Shown in pieces: positions 10,627-19,814 of a stretch of DNA of 29,728 nucleotides. The stretch is taken from NCBI GenBank assembly GCA_000969725.1, contig JXSR01S063180.1; one strand, 5' to 3'. The notes below the pieces were generated by a model that was not told where the DNA came from, searched no databases, and saw nothing but the letters and a program-made list of their open reading frames with translations. The stretch's first letter is position 1, and every line of letters starts with the position of its first letter. This DNA is from Ophiothrix spiculata. Lineage: Eukaryota; Echinodermata; Ophiuroidea; Amphilepidida; Ophiotrichidae. A program made the translations under genes and the position numbers.

Positions 10627-10765
10627 CAATCAATCAATCAATCAATCTTTATTTGTTTTCATCTCACATAATAGACAATGATAATTTATAATGATACAGT
10701 TTAAAATTATACTACATAAGTCTATACAGAGATGTGGATGCCATCAAAAACGCAAAGCGTGTGGC
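10627..10765 (-). mobile_element. LINE 3'-end fragment with (TTGA)n tail
   Basis: On the plus strand (AATC) units are followed by TTTATTTGTTTTCATC. Read on the minus strand this is ...AAATAAAGATTGATTGATTG, the kind of short simple-repeat tail seen at the 3' end of CR1/L2-like retroposons. No coding part is left. Confidence 0.4.
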
Positions 10766-11269
10766 AGATGGCACCCATAATAGGGTTACAAGATGAGAAA
10801 AAAATATATAAATATATATCAAGACACATTAAACATAAAAAGCTTTTATGATAATGATGCGAGGTTAACATTTGATGATATTTAACAAGTCCACATTTCA
10901 GACATGTTTTGTTAATTAGGTTTATCTTTAAATTATCCGTTTTGTGTTTTTAGTTTTAGATAACATGGATAAGGTATGATGTGAAGATATTTTCTATATA
11001 ATTTTATTATATCTATGAGATAAACAGCCCTGAAGGACATTATAAATCAAATGTAATTATTGATTAGCTTCAATGTGTTTTTGTTGGTTGTAAAATGATG
11101 GTTTTTGTTTTTGTTCTTTTCTTTTTTCACGGATTTCTGTAGCGCTATTGGTGATATTTCACCATGTTCACAGCAGATAAAAGTATCAAATCAAACGTAA
11201 TTGAATGTATTTTGGAGATTTTTAATTGTCCCAAAAACACCACATTTGAGTTAACTTGAGGGTATACTC

Positions 11270-11760
11270 GTCTGTTATACTCTATAAACCTTGACGTATA
11301 AAATAAACAATCAGACTCTGTTAGACGTTGAAGCACAATTAGGCCACAACTTTTTGCGGCCGGCCGCAACATGGCCCCAGCCTTAATATTCTAAGATAGC
11401 AAACGTAGGCTTGATTATGCACCTCTAAATAATTTCAAAACATGTAATGAATGTTTTACAGTGATCTTGAGGTGAACAATCAAACATGCGATCGACATTT
11501 TGGAAATTAAGGTTGTGGCAAGGTTGCGGCCGGTCGCTTAAAGTTGTGGCCTAATTGTGCTCCAACGCCTTACAAGATCGATAGCGTATCGCTTGTATTC
11601 TACAGCATTGTGGGTTTTTTTGTGTGTGTAAGAGAGTAGTAATGATTGGTTAGGATTGATTAAGACCAAAAAACTGCGTATCAAAATATCTTGTGCATGA
11701 ACATCTCATGACTTTGGTATTATTGGAATCATTTTTGCCTACTTTTACACAGTTGAATGA
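11270..11760 (+). repeat. Repeat family R1, copy B (interrupted)
   Basis: Starts TATACTCTATAAACC, continues AATCAGACTCTGTTAGA, is broken by the MITE at about 11328-11572, then resumes with TTGTATTCTACAGCATTGTG and GATTGATTAAGACCAA, as in copy A at 2895-3270. Confidence 0.65.
11328..11572. mobile_element. Nested MITE with GC-rich long TIRs
   Basis: TIRs GAAGCACAATTAGGCCACAA and TTGTGGCCTAATTGTGCTCC with an inner GCGGCCGGCCGCAAC / GTTGCGGCCGGTCGC pair. It interrupts repeat R1 copy B, so it is the younger insertion. Non-coding. Confidence 0.8.
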
Positions 11761-11983
11761 ATGTGAGAAATGAAAACCGAAACAGATTTTTCAAACGGCT
11801 GGTGTAAAATGATGGTAATGGTTTTAATGTCAAATTTTGGGTCAATAATTAGCTGAGATTGCATATTTTTCATATGTCAATATTATTGGGCTTTGAGGGT
11901 TCATTCTTGGATCACGGGGGTCAGACTAACTATCCACTTATCTTTTTGAGGTGTTTATAGGATCTGAGCATAGATTCTTGATC

Positions 11984-12072
11984 TGAGTGCTTACCATCGG
12001 GGCAGTCCTGTTCATCGTCGCCATACGGGCAGTGGCTTTCTCCGTCACACACATGGTTTATATCGATGCATA
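11984..12072 (-). pseudogene. Partial duplicate of LDLa exon 2 (3' half plus donor)
   Basis: Bases about 11984-12070 repeat 12094-12180: the 3' half of the LDLa exon (CIDINHVCDGESHC...DEQDCPD), its GTAAGCACTCAGATC donor and a bit of intron. The 5' half of the exon is missing. The only upstream AG (ACTCAG) would be read in the wrong phase and hit a TGA, so it cannot be spliced in as it stands. All four differences I see from the intact exon are in synonymous third positions. Confidence 0.75.
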
Positions 12073-12100
12073 GGTATATAATAAAGATCTGAGTGCTTAC

Positions 12101-12229
12101 CATCGGGGCAGTCCTGCTCATCGTCGCCATACGGGCAGTGACTTTCTCCATCACACACATGGTTTATATCGATACAGAATAGGGACGAAAAACTGCACTG
12201 GAATTCATCGTAAGAACAGTACTCGCTTC
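12101..12229 (-). CDS. LDLa module exon 2 (six-cysteine)
   Basis: A 129-nt phase 1-1 exon, acceptor GTAAATAG, donor GTAAGCAC. Encodes EYCSYDEFQCSFSSLFC, IDINHVCDGESHC and PYGDDEQDC, with all six LDLa cysteines. One calcium ligand is changed (the Asp before Cys V is His, ESHC), while CDG and DDE are present, so Ca2+ binding may be weaker. Confidence 0.88.
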
Positions 12230-12590
12230 CTATTTACAAAAGAAAGAAAGAAATATTCACAGTGTGTCATTAACGATATGCTCTATGCGATATACCTCCC
12301 GGGATATGCCTAGGATTCTGTGCTTCTCAGATAAGTGTTTCATTGTACCTCGGAGATACGCATTCATCTGGATCGGCGCCCTAGCACTTATTTCGGTGCC
12401 TTGTCCTACTCCCACTCAGTGTCCAACAGCGTCTATATTTCGAGAGGATAACAGAGAACAATACTAGTTCTTAGAGAATCCCCAGAGATCTGATTTTTCA
12501 AATATATCACAAAATATATGGGTATAGACCACCTATAATAGTTTGAGATACCGTACATAAAAAGAATTTTGATAAAACCGATGTTTCTAC
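12230..12590. other. Intron, nothing recognised
   Basis: About 360 bp between LDLa 2 and CUB 1, with a short GAAAGAAAGAAA run at the right of the exon. No coding signal or named repeat. Confidence 0.6.
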
Positions 12591-12926
12591 CTGAATCAAT
12601 AGCTCTGAATTGTAGCGAGAATGTGCTCTGAGTGCTAGGCGATGTAGTCCGGAATGACACGTCCACGCTAGAAGCAGCTGAATACACGTCACTAAGATCA
12701 TCGTCAGTGCCGTCAAAATACAGGATCCTGTCGCCTGTATTGACAGTTATCAAATCGCGTGGTACTAACGACATCTCACCGAATGAGATTTGAATGCGGC
12801 GGTCATAAGACGCAGTAACTATCCAATGACAGTTCTCTGCACCGACAGGAGCGAACGGAGCATAGACTGGATAAGAAAGCCGGTAGGTCTGATCTGGTTC
12901 CAAAGAGATATTTTCATCACCGCATA
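12591..12926 (-). CDS. CUB module 1
   Basis: A 336-nt phase 1-1 exon, acceptor ATTTTACAG, donor GTAGAAAC. Encodes VCGDENISLEPDQTYRL, APVGAENCHWIVTASYDRRI, GDRILYFDGTDDDLSD and the final strand STFSLQFRAID. A full-length 112-residue CUB with only the C1-C2 pair. Confidence 0.88.
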
Positions 12927-13341
12927 CTGTAAAATATCAAAACAAAGACGTGACATAATATAGCTACTATTTAGTACATTGGTATGTCCAGAGGTACGTA
13001 TCACTATGTATGTCGAGTTCAAACTTCAACAATTATCCCGCTTTCGAGGGCCAGAACAAACTCCATGTTTTTTGTTATGTTTGTTTACTCGTATTAATGT
13101 ATATTAAGCCCCAGATGATTGTTTTCTAATATTGAGTTCCGAAATCCCTGATCTCACTCACTTCCCCATATTCATATCTGGGACCAACATTCTTCTTTCA
13201 CCAAACACCCCCAATTATGGTTTCCCGAATTATTTCCAATTATGGTTTCCCAAATGCCCCAATATAAGTCTCATCCAATGTCAAAACAAAAACACCAATT
13301 GAAAAAATAGAACGAAAGAAAGAACGAACAAAAATGCTCAC
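12927..13341. other. Intron, nothing recognised
   Basis: Short AT-rich intron with a doubled AATTATGGTTTCCC motif (about 13211 and 13238). No coding signal. Confidence 0.55.
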
Positions 13342-13464
13342 CACTACAGACGGATTCGTCGCTGTTATCAAAGCAATCGTACTGCCCGTTACATACATCT
13401 CTCGTCGGTATGCATGGTCCGAGGCTACACTGGAACAGACCCGGATCTGAACATCTTGGTGGTA
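13342..13464 (-). CDS. LDLa module exon 1 (six-cysteine)
   Basis: A 123-nt phase 1-1 exon, acceptor GCTTTTCCAG, donor GTGAGCAT. Encodes PPRCSDPGLFQCSLGPCIP, TRDVCNGQYDC and FDNSDESVC: a canonical LDLa with six Cys. The first acidic ligand is Asn (CNG), the others are kept. It is the first repeat of the LDLa-CUB array after the pseudoprotease. Confidence 0.9.
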
Positions 13465-13512
13465 CTGGAAAAGCAACAACAACCAGAGTTACGAAAGAAA
13501 ATACATGTCACT

Positions 13513-13697
13513 AGTAATCAAAACTATCTCAAATTTGCAAAACTGTCTCAAATTGAAAACCATCTCAAAATGCCTCTCATTTTCTCAAATTTTAGACACA
13601 TAATGAGATGTATGTGTCTCAAATTGACAAAAAATGAGAGACAGAGATGGTTTTCAATTTGAAACAGTTTTGCAAATTTAAGATAGTTTTGATTACT
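13513..13697. repeat. Inverted repeat ~185 bp
   Basis: Left arm AGTAATCAAAACTATCTCAA and right arm TAAGATAGTTTTGATTACT, continuing inward through TTTGCAAAACTGTCTC / ACAGTTTTGCAAA and GAAAACCATCTC / GAGATGGTTTTC. Foldback MITE, 49 bp from the acceptor of the LDLa exon. Confidence 0.85.
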
Positions 13698-14077
13698 ACT
13701 GTGTATACACTCTATCAAAATACTAAGACATATAAGTCAAATAGTTTCACTGTCATAGTTGTGTTGCTATTATGAAGCAACCGCCTCAATATAGGAGTTA
13801 TTAATAGGTTCAGATATACTTCTGAGTCATTGCAAATGTCACAAACGTTACCAAAATGTTACATGTTCTTGCCTTAATATTTGAATGAGCTTCTGAAATC
13901 TTCGAAGTCTGTATACTCCCTTGAAAAAACTCAAGCTTATTCAAATTCAAGGGCCAAATGCATGGAAAGACATATGATATTTTTCCTGAAAAATAAACGC
14001 CATTGCATCTTAAAGCATAGACGTGTTTCATAACCATACGAACACCTATAAAATGGCTATTTGGTTCCAAAGAAAAT

Positions 14078-14548
14078 GAATACACCAGAATAAGAACATC
14101 CCAACTCCAATAGCTCCCTTCTGTTAAGTTCTGTAAAATATAAATGCATACATATCTCTGAAAATGATTTCAAATCACTAAAAATAACTAAAAAGCATTT
14201 CCATGTCTTTATCCCAATGAAAGTGTCACATTTGCCATTGAAGTTGAATTTTTTAGACATTGTTAGATAATTTTTCTAGCATATAGTTGCAGAGGGGAGA
14301 TCATGAAGTTGGGGTTTTATTGTAATGACTGTTTAAATATAGCAACTATGTACTATAACAATTATCTAACAATGTCTAAAAAAGTCAACTACAGGGTCAA
14401 ATGTGACACTATGATTAGGATATTGACATGGAAATGCTATTTTAGTGATGTGAAAGCATTTTCAGATATTTGTATGCATTTACATTTTATAAGTATAATG
14501 AACAGAAGGGGGCTATTGGAGTTGGGGTGTTCTTATTCTTGTGTATTC
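14078..14548. repeat. Inverted repeat ~470 bp
   Basis: Left arm GAATACACCAGAATAAGAAC pairs with right arm GTTCTTATTCTTGTGTATTC. The arms run about 200 bp each (CCAACTCCAATAGCTCCCTT / GGGGGCTATTGGAGTTGG; ACATTGTTAGATAATT / AATTATCTAACAATGT) around a short loop. Foldback element. Confidence 0.85.
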
Positions 14549-14771
14549 AAATCTTCAAATTAGGGTTTATCTGATAAAAGAACCCAACCTCTAAAAAAAT
14601 CTTCTTTCAGTGTTTTATTTATAAGCATGATTTCTACTCAACACAAGTTCTTTATCCTATAATATTTGTGTAATATCGTAGCCGAATTTCCCTGCATTTT
14701 TTATCAATTATGATCATCTGGTAGGTGCCTCACATTCAAAAACGTCTTAGCAATTGTGAATTTCTACTTAC

Positions 14772-14831
14772 CACAATCGACCCCGCCTGCGCATTGGTAC
14801 GTGCATTCTTGAGTGTTGAATCCTAAACATA
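14772..14831 (-). CDS. Cys-rich spacer exon
   Basis: A 60-nt phase 1-1 exon, acceptor TTTTTTTCAG, donor GTAAGTAG. Encodes about 20 residues, CLGFNTQEC, TYQCAGGVDC, with four Cys and no domain I can name. It joins the C-terminal helix of the trypsin-like domain to the first LDLa. Too short for an EGF or Kazal module. Confidence 0.7.
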
Positions 14832-16156
14832 CTGAAAAAAAGTACAATGCTTAATTGGGATCATCCTGACCAGTAGATAATTATATATCGAGGGTTGAAA
14901 GCCACAAGGCCGTATTTGCATGGGAAAAAATCCCTATAACAAAAGATTTTAAGACCTAATGAGTCTTCCCAGATGAATGATCTTGATACACATGTGATAG
15001 GGTCAAAACATAGTTCTTTTGAGCTACCAAATATTTGGTGCAACAAGTATTTGTTATCTTATAATCTGATGTATAGTTCCAATGTATTTTCTATTAATAA
15101 CGGAGGTGATGAAAAATCAATACTACCACATTGAGGAGTATTTGGTGAAAATGTTTGGTGATTTACAACACCAATTATCCGTTATTAATTAGAAGATGCA
15201 TTGGAAATGATAAGATAACAAAGACATGTTACACAAAATATTTGGTAGCTCAAAAAGAACCATATAATTTGGCCCTATTAGGACATTCACCTTGAGCACC
15301 ATCAGCTTTTGTTCTAGGGATTGTTGACCGTGCAAATACGGCCTTGTGGCTGCCAACCCTCGATATTATAAGTTCTGTATCCTAATTCAAAACCACCTGT
15401 TATCTATATCTCCACGAAAACAGAAATGCCGATTTCGAAACCATCATCAAGCTCTGCCAAATTCGAAACCATCAACTAGATCTTAGTATTAAAAAGACAA
15501 CAGGTGCTGTCGCAGCATCCACTGGTGAATGAAACATTTGGATTAGGATACAAAACTGCAAAGTTCAGTTACAACAAATTTAATGAACCTCAATATTATT
15601 ATAAAGGGTCGGCCAAGAGGCCATTTTGTATTCTTAGTTATTATTATTGAGTGAGGTGCAGGATTGTGTCTTTTTGACAACATTTTCCCATTCAATGGCA
15701 ACTACTCCATTCATTTTTTTCAAGAACGGCACAGTTCTACAAATAGTTACAATATTGCACTTTGAGTTATTTTGTATTTTAGAATAAACAATTTTGTTGT
15801 ATGCAAAATTATGTTCAATGTTATCTTTTTTTACATACTATCAAAAAACAAAACAAAACAAAGCAAAGCAAAACAAAGAAAAGCAAATATACATACAAAC
15901 AAATAAACAAACAAACAAACAAACCTAGCATACAACAAAACATTGTATTTTATCCTCAGAAACTCGAAATTTTGGAGGAGATAAACTGGGGAGATTCGGA
16001 TTCTTATGTATGACGCCATTCTGTCACTAGATGTACAATGTATTGGCCTGAGTATGCCAATTGTAAAGAATCGCGTTACTTTATTTTGAGAAATACGACG
16101 CAAATATGCGAATTACATTACATTCGGCATTCGAGATTCTTGATGCATATACTTAC
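14832..16156. other. Intron with hairpin element and simple repeats
   Basis: Contains the inverted-repeat element 14886-15365 and an A/C-rich simple repeat at 15842-15925 ((AAAC)n and (AACA)n). No coding signal; ORFs 15801-16103 are made by the simple repeat. Confidence 0.65.
14886..15365. mobile_element. Long-TIR MITE ~480 bp
   Basis: Ends TATCGAGGGTTG and CAACCCTCGATA, then GCCACAAGGCCGTATTTGCA / TGCAAATACGGCCTTGTGGC, and further inward CCAAATATTTGGTG / TATTTGGTAGCTC-type pairs. A TTTGCAAAAACGGCCTTGTGG fragment at about 19750 may be a relic of the same family. Confidence 0.8.
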
Positions 16157-16319
16157 ATTCTGTGGACGTAATAGCATCAAGAATAAAATCCTTGTAAGTT
16201 GAAATCCTGGAAAATGCAGTAGGAAAATTTGGGATTTCACAGTTTACAGTCACCGACACGCCAACCACACGCCAGAGATCATCGTCACCTAAGCACATTA
16301 GTGGTATACCCATATCTCC
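16157..16319 (-). CDS. Trypsin-like domain, exon 4 (Ser region; catalytic Ser is Met)
   Basis: A 163-nt exon entering at phase 0 and leaving at phase 1, acceptor TATTTGCAG, donor GTAAGTAT. It starts GDMGIPLMC where active trypsins have GDSGGPL-x-C, so Ser195 is Met and Gly197 is Ile; Asp194 is kept. It continues VVGVSVTVNCEIPNFPTAF with Cys220 but without the usual SWG of the substrate pocket, and ends with the C-terminal helix FSRISTYKDFILDAI. Cys201 pairs by homology with Cys136 in exon 2, and Cys220 with Cys191 in exon 3. Confidence 0.92.
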
Positions 16320-16340
16320 CTGCAAATAGATATTAAACAG

Positions 16341-16839
16341 TCCAGTAAAAGTCTTAAAAGTACGGTACCAAACTTCTTCGTCATAATGCCATGTTTTACC
16401 CATAAACCATTACGATTGTATAAAGAAATACATAAGATTTTACATAAACTGTACGGGATAGGTCATCCAACTATATAAATGTTTCATATTTGCAGAACAG
16501 ATAGTTAAAGTGTTAGCCTAAGAATTGTATGAGTCAGAATTTTAATATTGTAAGTCAAATTTAAAATAAACATGTAAATAAAATTGAAGGTATTACGTAA
16601 TAGTTTTTTCCCTAATAACTACACTCAAAATCATGATATTAAAATTCTGCTTCATACAATTTTTAGACAAACACTTTAGCCATCTATTCCACAAGTATGA
16701 AATATAAACCTTGTTAGATGAACTGTCCCATACAGTTAATGTTATATCTATTTCTTTATAAATTGACAATGGCTTATGGGGAAAATATGGCGTTATGTCG
16801 AAGAAGGTTCAATACCGTACTTTTAAGACTTTTACTGGA
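16341..16839. repeat. Inverted repeat ~500 bp next to a splice acceptor
   Basis: Left arm TCCAGTAAAAGTCTTAAAAG and right arm CTTTTAAGACTTTTACTGGA; arms continue (GTACGGTA / TACCGTAC; ACTTCTTCG / CGAAGAAGGT; AATTTTAATATTG / TGATATTAAAATT). The outer end is about 20 bp from the acceptor of exon 16157-16319, so the branch-point region lies in or beside the hairpin. Confidence 0.8.
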
Positions 16840-17466
16840 CTTTCAAACGGTGGTTAAGCTTGCTAACATCTTACGTCTTTTGATGGCATGAAGGAACATA
16901 ACATAATGAAGAATTGCAACAATGGAAATACAAAATGCTGAAAGAAATGATATGAAAAAATACAAAACCAGCCCAAAACATCTTTTGTGCGTTTGCATTG
17001 GCTGCATCGTTTACCACCCCACAGTACTGTGGTACCTGACTCCGCAATGAAGAAGTTTCTAAAGATTTTTTGTTTCTGCAGAAAATCTGGGACGGTAGGT
17101 TAATTCATAGCAACGTTAGTAAAATATGTTAACGTTAGCAATGTCACTTGCAGCGGTTTGTCATTATTTTTGTTAGATTTCTCATTTATGTTAGTTGTTT
17201 AAAAAGATTCAAAATATGTACTTTAATCATCGATTAGATGTTGTTGTTAATTTTGTGTTCACATTTCAAAGGATTTTGTTTAGCATATTTCTTGACTACC
17301 ATGGTCTTTGGCTTGAGTAATTAACAGAGGCGTGTAAGAGCACATTTCCCACATTTTTTGTGATGTGAGTTGTCCAAAATAAGACTTAGAACCCAGCCAG
17401 TCTATATATTATATGGACGGATATGAGTTTGTAGAGAACCTTAAAGCAGTAGTATTCGGATTACAA

Positions 17467-17623
17467 TATGTGTACCGCCGCGGCAAAAGGGTCCAGTTGT
17501 CGACTCCTACATGTTGCTCATTGTAGCATATCTGATGTATACAAATACCATACATTAGATATGCTACAAGGAGCAACATGTACGAGCCGACAACTGGACC
17601 CTCTTGCCGCGGCGGTACACATA
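17467..17623. repeat. Near-perfect palindrome, 157 bp
   Basis: TATGTGTACCGCCGCGGCAA and TTGCCGCGGCGGTACACATA at the ends, then GGGTCCAGTTGTCG / CGACAACTGGACCC, ACATGTTGCTC / GAGCAACATGT, TAGCATATCT / AGATATGCTA. The loop is only about 10 bp. A foldback MITE with little divergence between arms, so probably recent. Confidence 0.9.
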
Positions 17624-17674
17624 TATAAACTTACTTGAATTTTCAGTACACGTTTACATTGGCGGCTCTCCCTA

Positions 17675-18278
17675 CAGGGTGTCCCAGAAAAAACCCCACA
17701 ACCTTACAATCTTTGCGTGTAATTTTCTTGGGTTTAACGCATTTTATAGCCCTTGAAACGAACTTTTATATACCGTTTGTTTAATTTCAATCGGTTGTGT
17801 ACAACAAAAGTTATGATTTGTCAAATGGATGTAAAATTTTCTGGTCCAATTTCACGATTTTCTAAGTTCCTCTTGAGTGAAGCTCTATTGAGTATTGTCA
17901 TTGATCTGCTTACTCAACCGTAACAATTTTTACTAATTATTATGTTCATGCTCTCTTTTATCTGTGCTGAAAATATGAACAAATTTGATGGAAAAATAAG
18001 ACAGATATGATAAATTTTCCAAGGTGACCCATTTTTATTCTATTCTGAAACGCCTCTACTTTATGACCAATAATCATGAAATTGGACCAGACAAAAATCC
18101 ACCTAAATATTTGATAAAACATAACATTTGTTGTACACTACCGATTGAAATGAAACAAACGGTATCTGAAAGATCAATTCATTGGCTATAAAATGCAATC
18201 TTTACATACTTTCTGACTATCTGTTATACTCAAGAAAATTACAAGCAACGATTGTAAGGTTTATTCTGGGACACCCTG
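17675..18278. mobile_element. Tc1/mariner-type MITE, 604 bp
   Basis: Begins CAGGGTGTCCCAGAA and ends TTCTGGGACACCCTG, flanked on both sides by TA (17673-17674 and 18279-18280), the target duplication of Tc1/mariner transposons. TIRs are long (ATTTTCTTG / CAAGAAAAT; TATACCGTTTGTTT / AAACAAACGGTAT; GGTCCAATTTCA / TGAAATTGGACC). No transposase ORF. Confidence 0.9.
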
Positions 18279-18323
18279 TACTGAAGGGACAAATTTAAAT
18301 ATACTATAATTACGGAAACTTAC

Positions 18324-18511
18324 GAAACAGGCATTTCCGTCACCATTAGTAGGGTCTCCAGCACATATATGATTGAAGTCAAGCTCCGGGGGGACCCCTG
18401 ATGCTGAAGATGCTGAACCGAAGTCAAACGCATCATAAACGTCTTGGCATGTTTCGGTTGAATGAACAGGTACGTCCTCTGCTTGCCGGAGCTTTGTGAA
18501 CCTGTCAGCCG
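18324..18511 (-). CDS. Trypsin-like domain, exon 3
   Basis: A 188-nt exon entering at phase 1 and leaving at phase 0, acceptor CCTCCGTAG, donor GTAAGTTT. Encodes FTKLRQAEDVPVHSTETC, matching the LrEAevPivs..tC strand of trypsins (Cys168), then an extended segment VYDAFDFGSASSASGVPPEL, NHICAGDP (Cys182) and GDGNACF (Cys191). Residue 189, the trypsin specificity Asp, aligns with Asn. Confidence 0.9.
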
Positions 18512-18998
18512 CTACGGAGGGGATTAATGAAAAGTTTTTGCTATAAGCAATCTAATAGTCAATTCCTTCTTCCTTTTTTGTTCTTCTTCTTCTACAATAT
18601 TTTTGGCGGGAAATTTAGAATACTAGTTCTGAGGTGTTGGATGACGGAGACTATCACCCACCTACCTTCACAGCAGAGATAGATATCCCCGTCATTTATC
18701 AATAAGAAACCAGCATTTTGCACTATAGTTTTCCTATTAAAACTTTCCCGCTAGTAATAGTAATTTAACTTTTTCTTAGAGGACGAAATAAAAGGGTTTC
18801 AAAAATTAATGTGATGATATAGGCAACTAATGTCAATATAAAATACAAACCTTTGAATTTCAGTATTTTAAGGGCACTGAAATTATTATGAAAGAAAACA
18901 TTGTACAATTTATAACTTGATTCTCATTAAACTATTTTACTACTTCTAACATCTTCTACAAAAATCGTATCATTTTGAAAAAAAAATCGTTTACTTAC
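18512..18998. other. Intron, nothing recognised
   Basis: AT-rich intron inside the trypsin-like domain, with TTCTTC and A runs only. Confidence 0.6.
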
Positions 18999-19300
18999 CA
19001 GTACTACCGAAAATCCCGTCGAAAATATCAGATATGGATTCTCCACCGAAGCCAACAGTACGGCATGTTTTATATGCAGTGGGTTCATCCATGGATGTAC
19101 CAAAACACGCCGGTCGAACCTGATTTGAAAATATGACTGGTCGCGCCAATTTAATGAGTGCTATGTTATGACTTAAACTGCCATATTTGGCGCCAGGATG
19201 AGGTATAAACACAGATATCGGGATTCCGTCTCGTCTGTTGCCGCTACTGTGATCGTTCAGATCTTCTACTCCGAATACTACATACGAAGGACCAAATTCA
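18999..19300 (-). CDS. Trypsin-like domain, exon 2 (Asp region; catalytic Asp is Asn)
   Basis: A 302-nt exon, phase 2 in and phase 1 out, acceptor TTAATCGCAG, donor GTAAGTAA. Encodes SYVVFGVEDLNDHSSGN, then IPHPGAKYGSLSHNIALIKL where active enzymes have nDIALikL, so the catalytic Asp102 is Asn. RPACFG holds Cys122, which in two-chain trypsins bonds to the pro-peptide Cys. YKTCRTVGFGG holds Cys136 and has GFG where GWG is usual. Confidence 0.92.
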
Positions 19301-19814
19301 CTGCGATTAAATAAAAGCGACAATGACAATATGTTAAAACAAACACATTTTGTTAATTTCTAAAATCAGTTGAATTGATAAAGGTGGTGCTTGAACTGAA
19401 TTACGTCTTTAAATTGCAAGTTATTTAAACCTATATAAATTCTTTTACGGTTTAGCAGTTAAAAATAAGGGTAAAGATCAAGGTAGTTTTTAAAAAGCCT
19501 GGTAAAACTATTTGTGACTAAACTTGTGTCATTTTTACGAGGTATTTTTATGAGTGTGGATTCGAGCAGGCTTACCAAAGAAAACAGTTTTAAGTGATTA
19601 TTTTTCCCCTGTATTTATCTTGGTGAAATGTATTTTATTACGGTTGAGAGGAAGGCTTATTTAAGCTCACTTGATCTTTCAGATCAGCGTAATATTATAA
19701 ATGTGATCGTCATAATTGAAGAAACTTTAAATATTATAAAGGGTCTTTTTTTTGCAAAAACGGCCTTGTGGTCTCAACGATCATGAAAAATAGACTGGAC
19801 AACAAGATACTTAC
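19301..19814. other. Intron, nothing clear
   Basis: AT-rich; near 19750 the stretch GCAAAAACGGCCTTGTGG resembles the TIR of the MITE at 14886-15365. No coding signal. Confidence 0.5.

Larger units (their letters stand above)
6275..11983. other. Large intron (~5.8 kb to the next exon), repeat-bearing
   Basis: No exon is needed here: the modules on each side keep the LDLa-CUB alternation and phase. I see a 55-bp direct repeat (about 6944-7030), an inverted-repeat element (7487-7661), a 14-C run (8592-8605), three copies of ATAAGGTTACCG-like sequence (8393, 9071, 9415), a LINE-type 3' tail (10627-10765), and repeat R1 copy B with a nested MITE (11270-11760). ORFs in 7432-8626 have no domain signature. 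Confidence 0.6.
13465..14771. other. Intron with two long inverted repeats
   Basis: Holds hairpins at 13513-13697 and 14078-14548; no coding signal elsewhere. ORFs at 13810-14563 lie in the hairpin arms and appear on both strands because of the symmetry. Confidence 0.7.
16320..18323. other. Intron with three inverted-repeat elements
   Basis: Carries hairpins 16341-16839 and 17467-17623 and the mariner-type MITE 17675-18278. The stretch 16840-17466 shows no coding or repeat signal that I recognise. Confidence 0.7.

Noticed and set aside
11984-12072. Second LDLa copy as a real exon
   Set aside because: Lacks the 5' half; the only AG upstream gives the wrong phase and a TGA. Kept as a partial duplicate.
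13810-14563. Three ORFs on both strands
   Set aside because: They lie in the arms of an inverted repeat and mirror each other; no domain.
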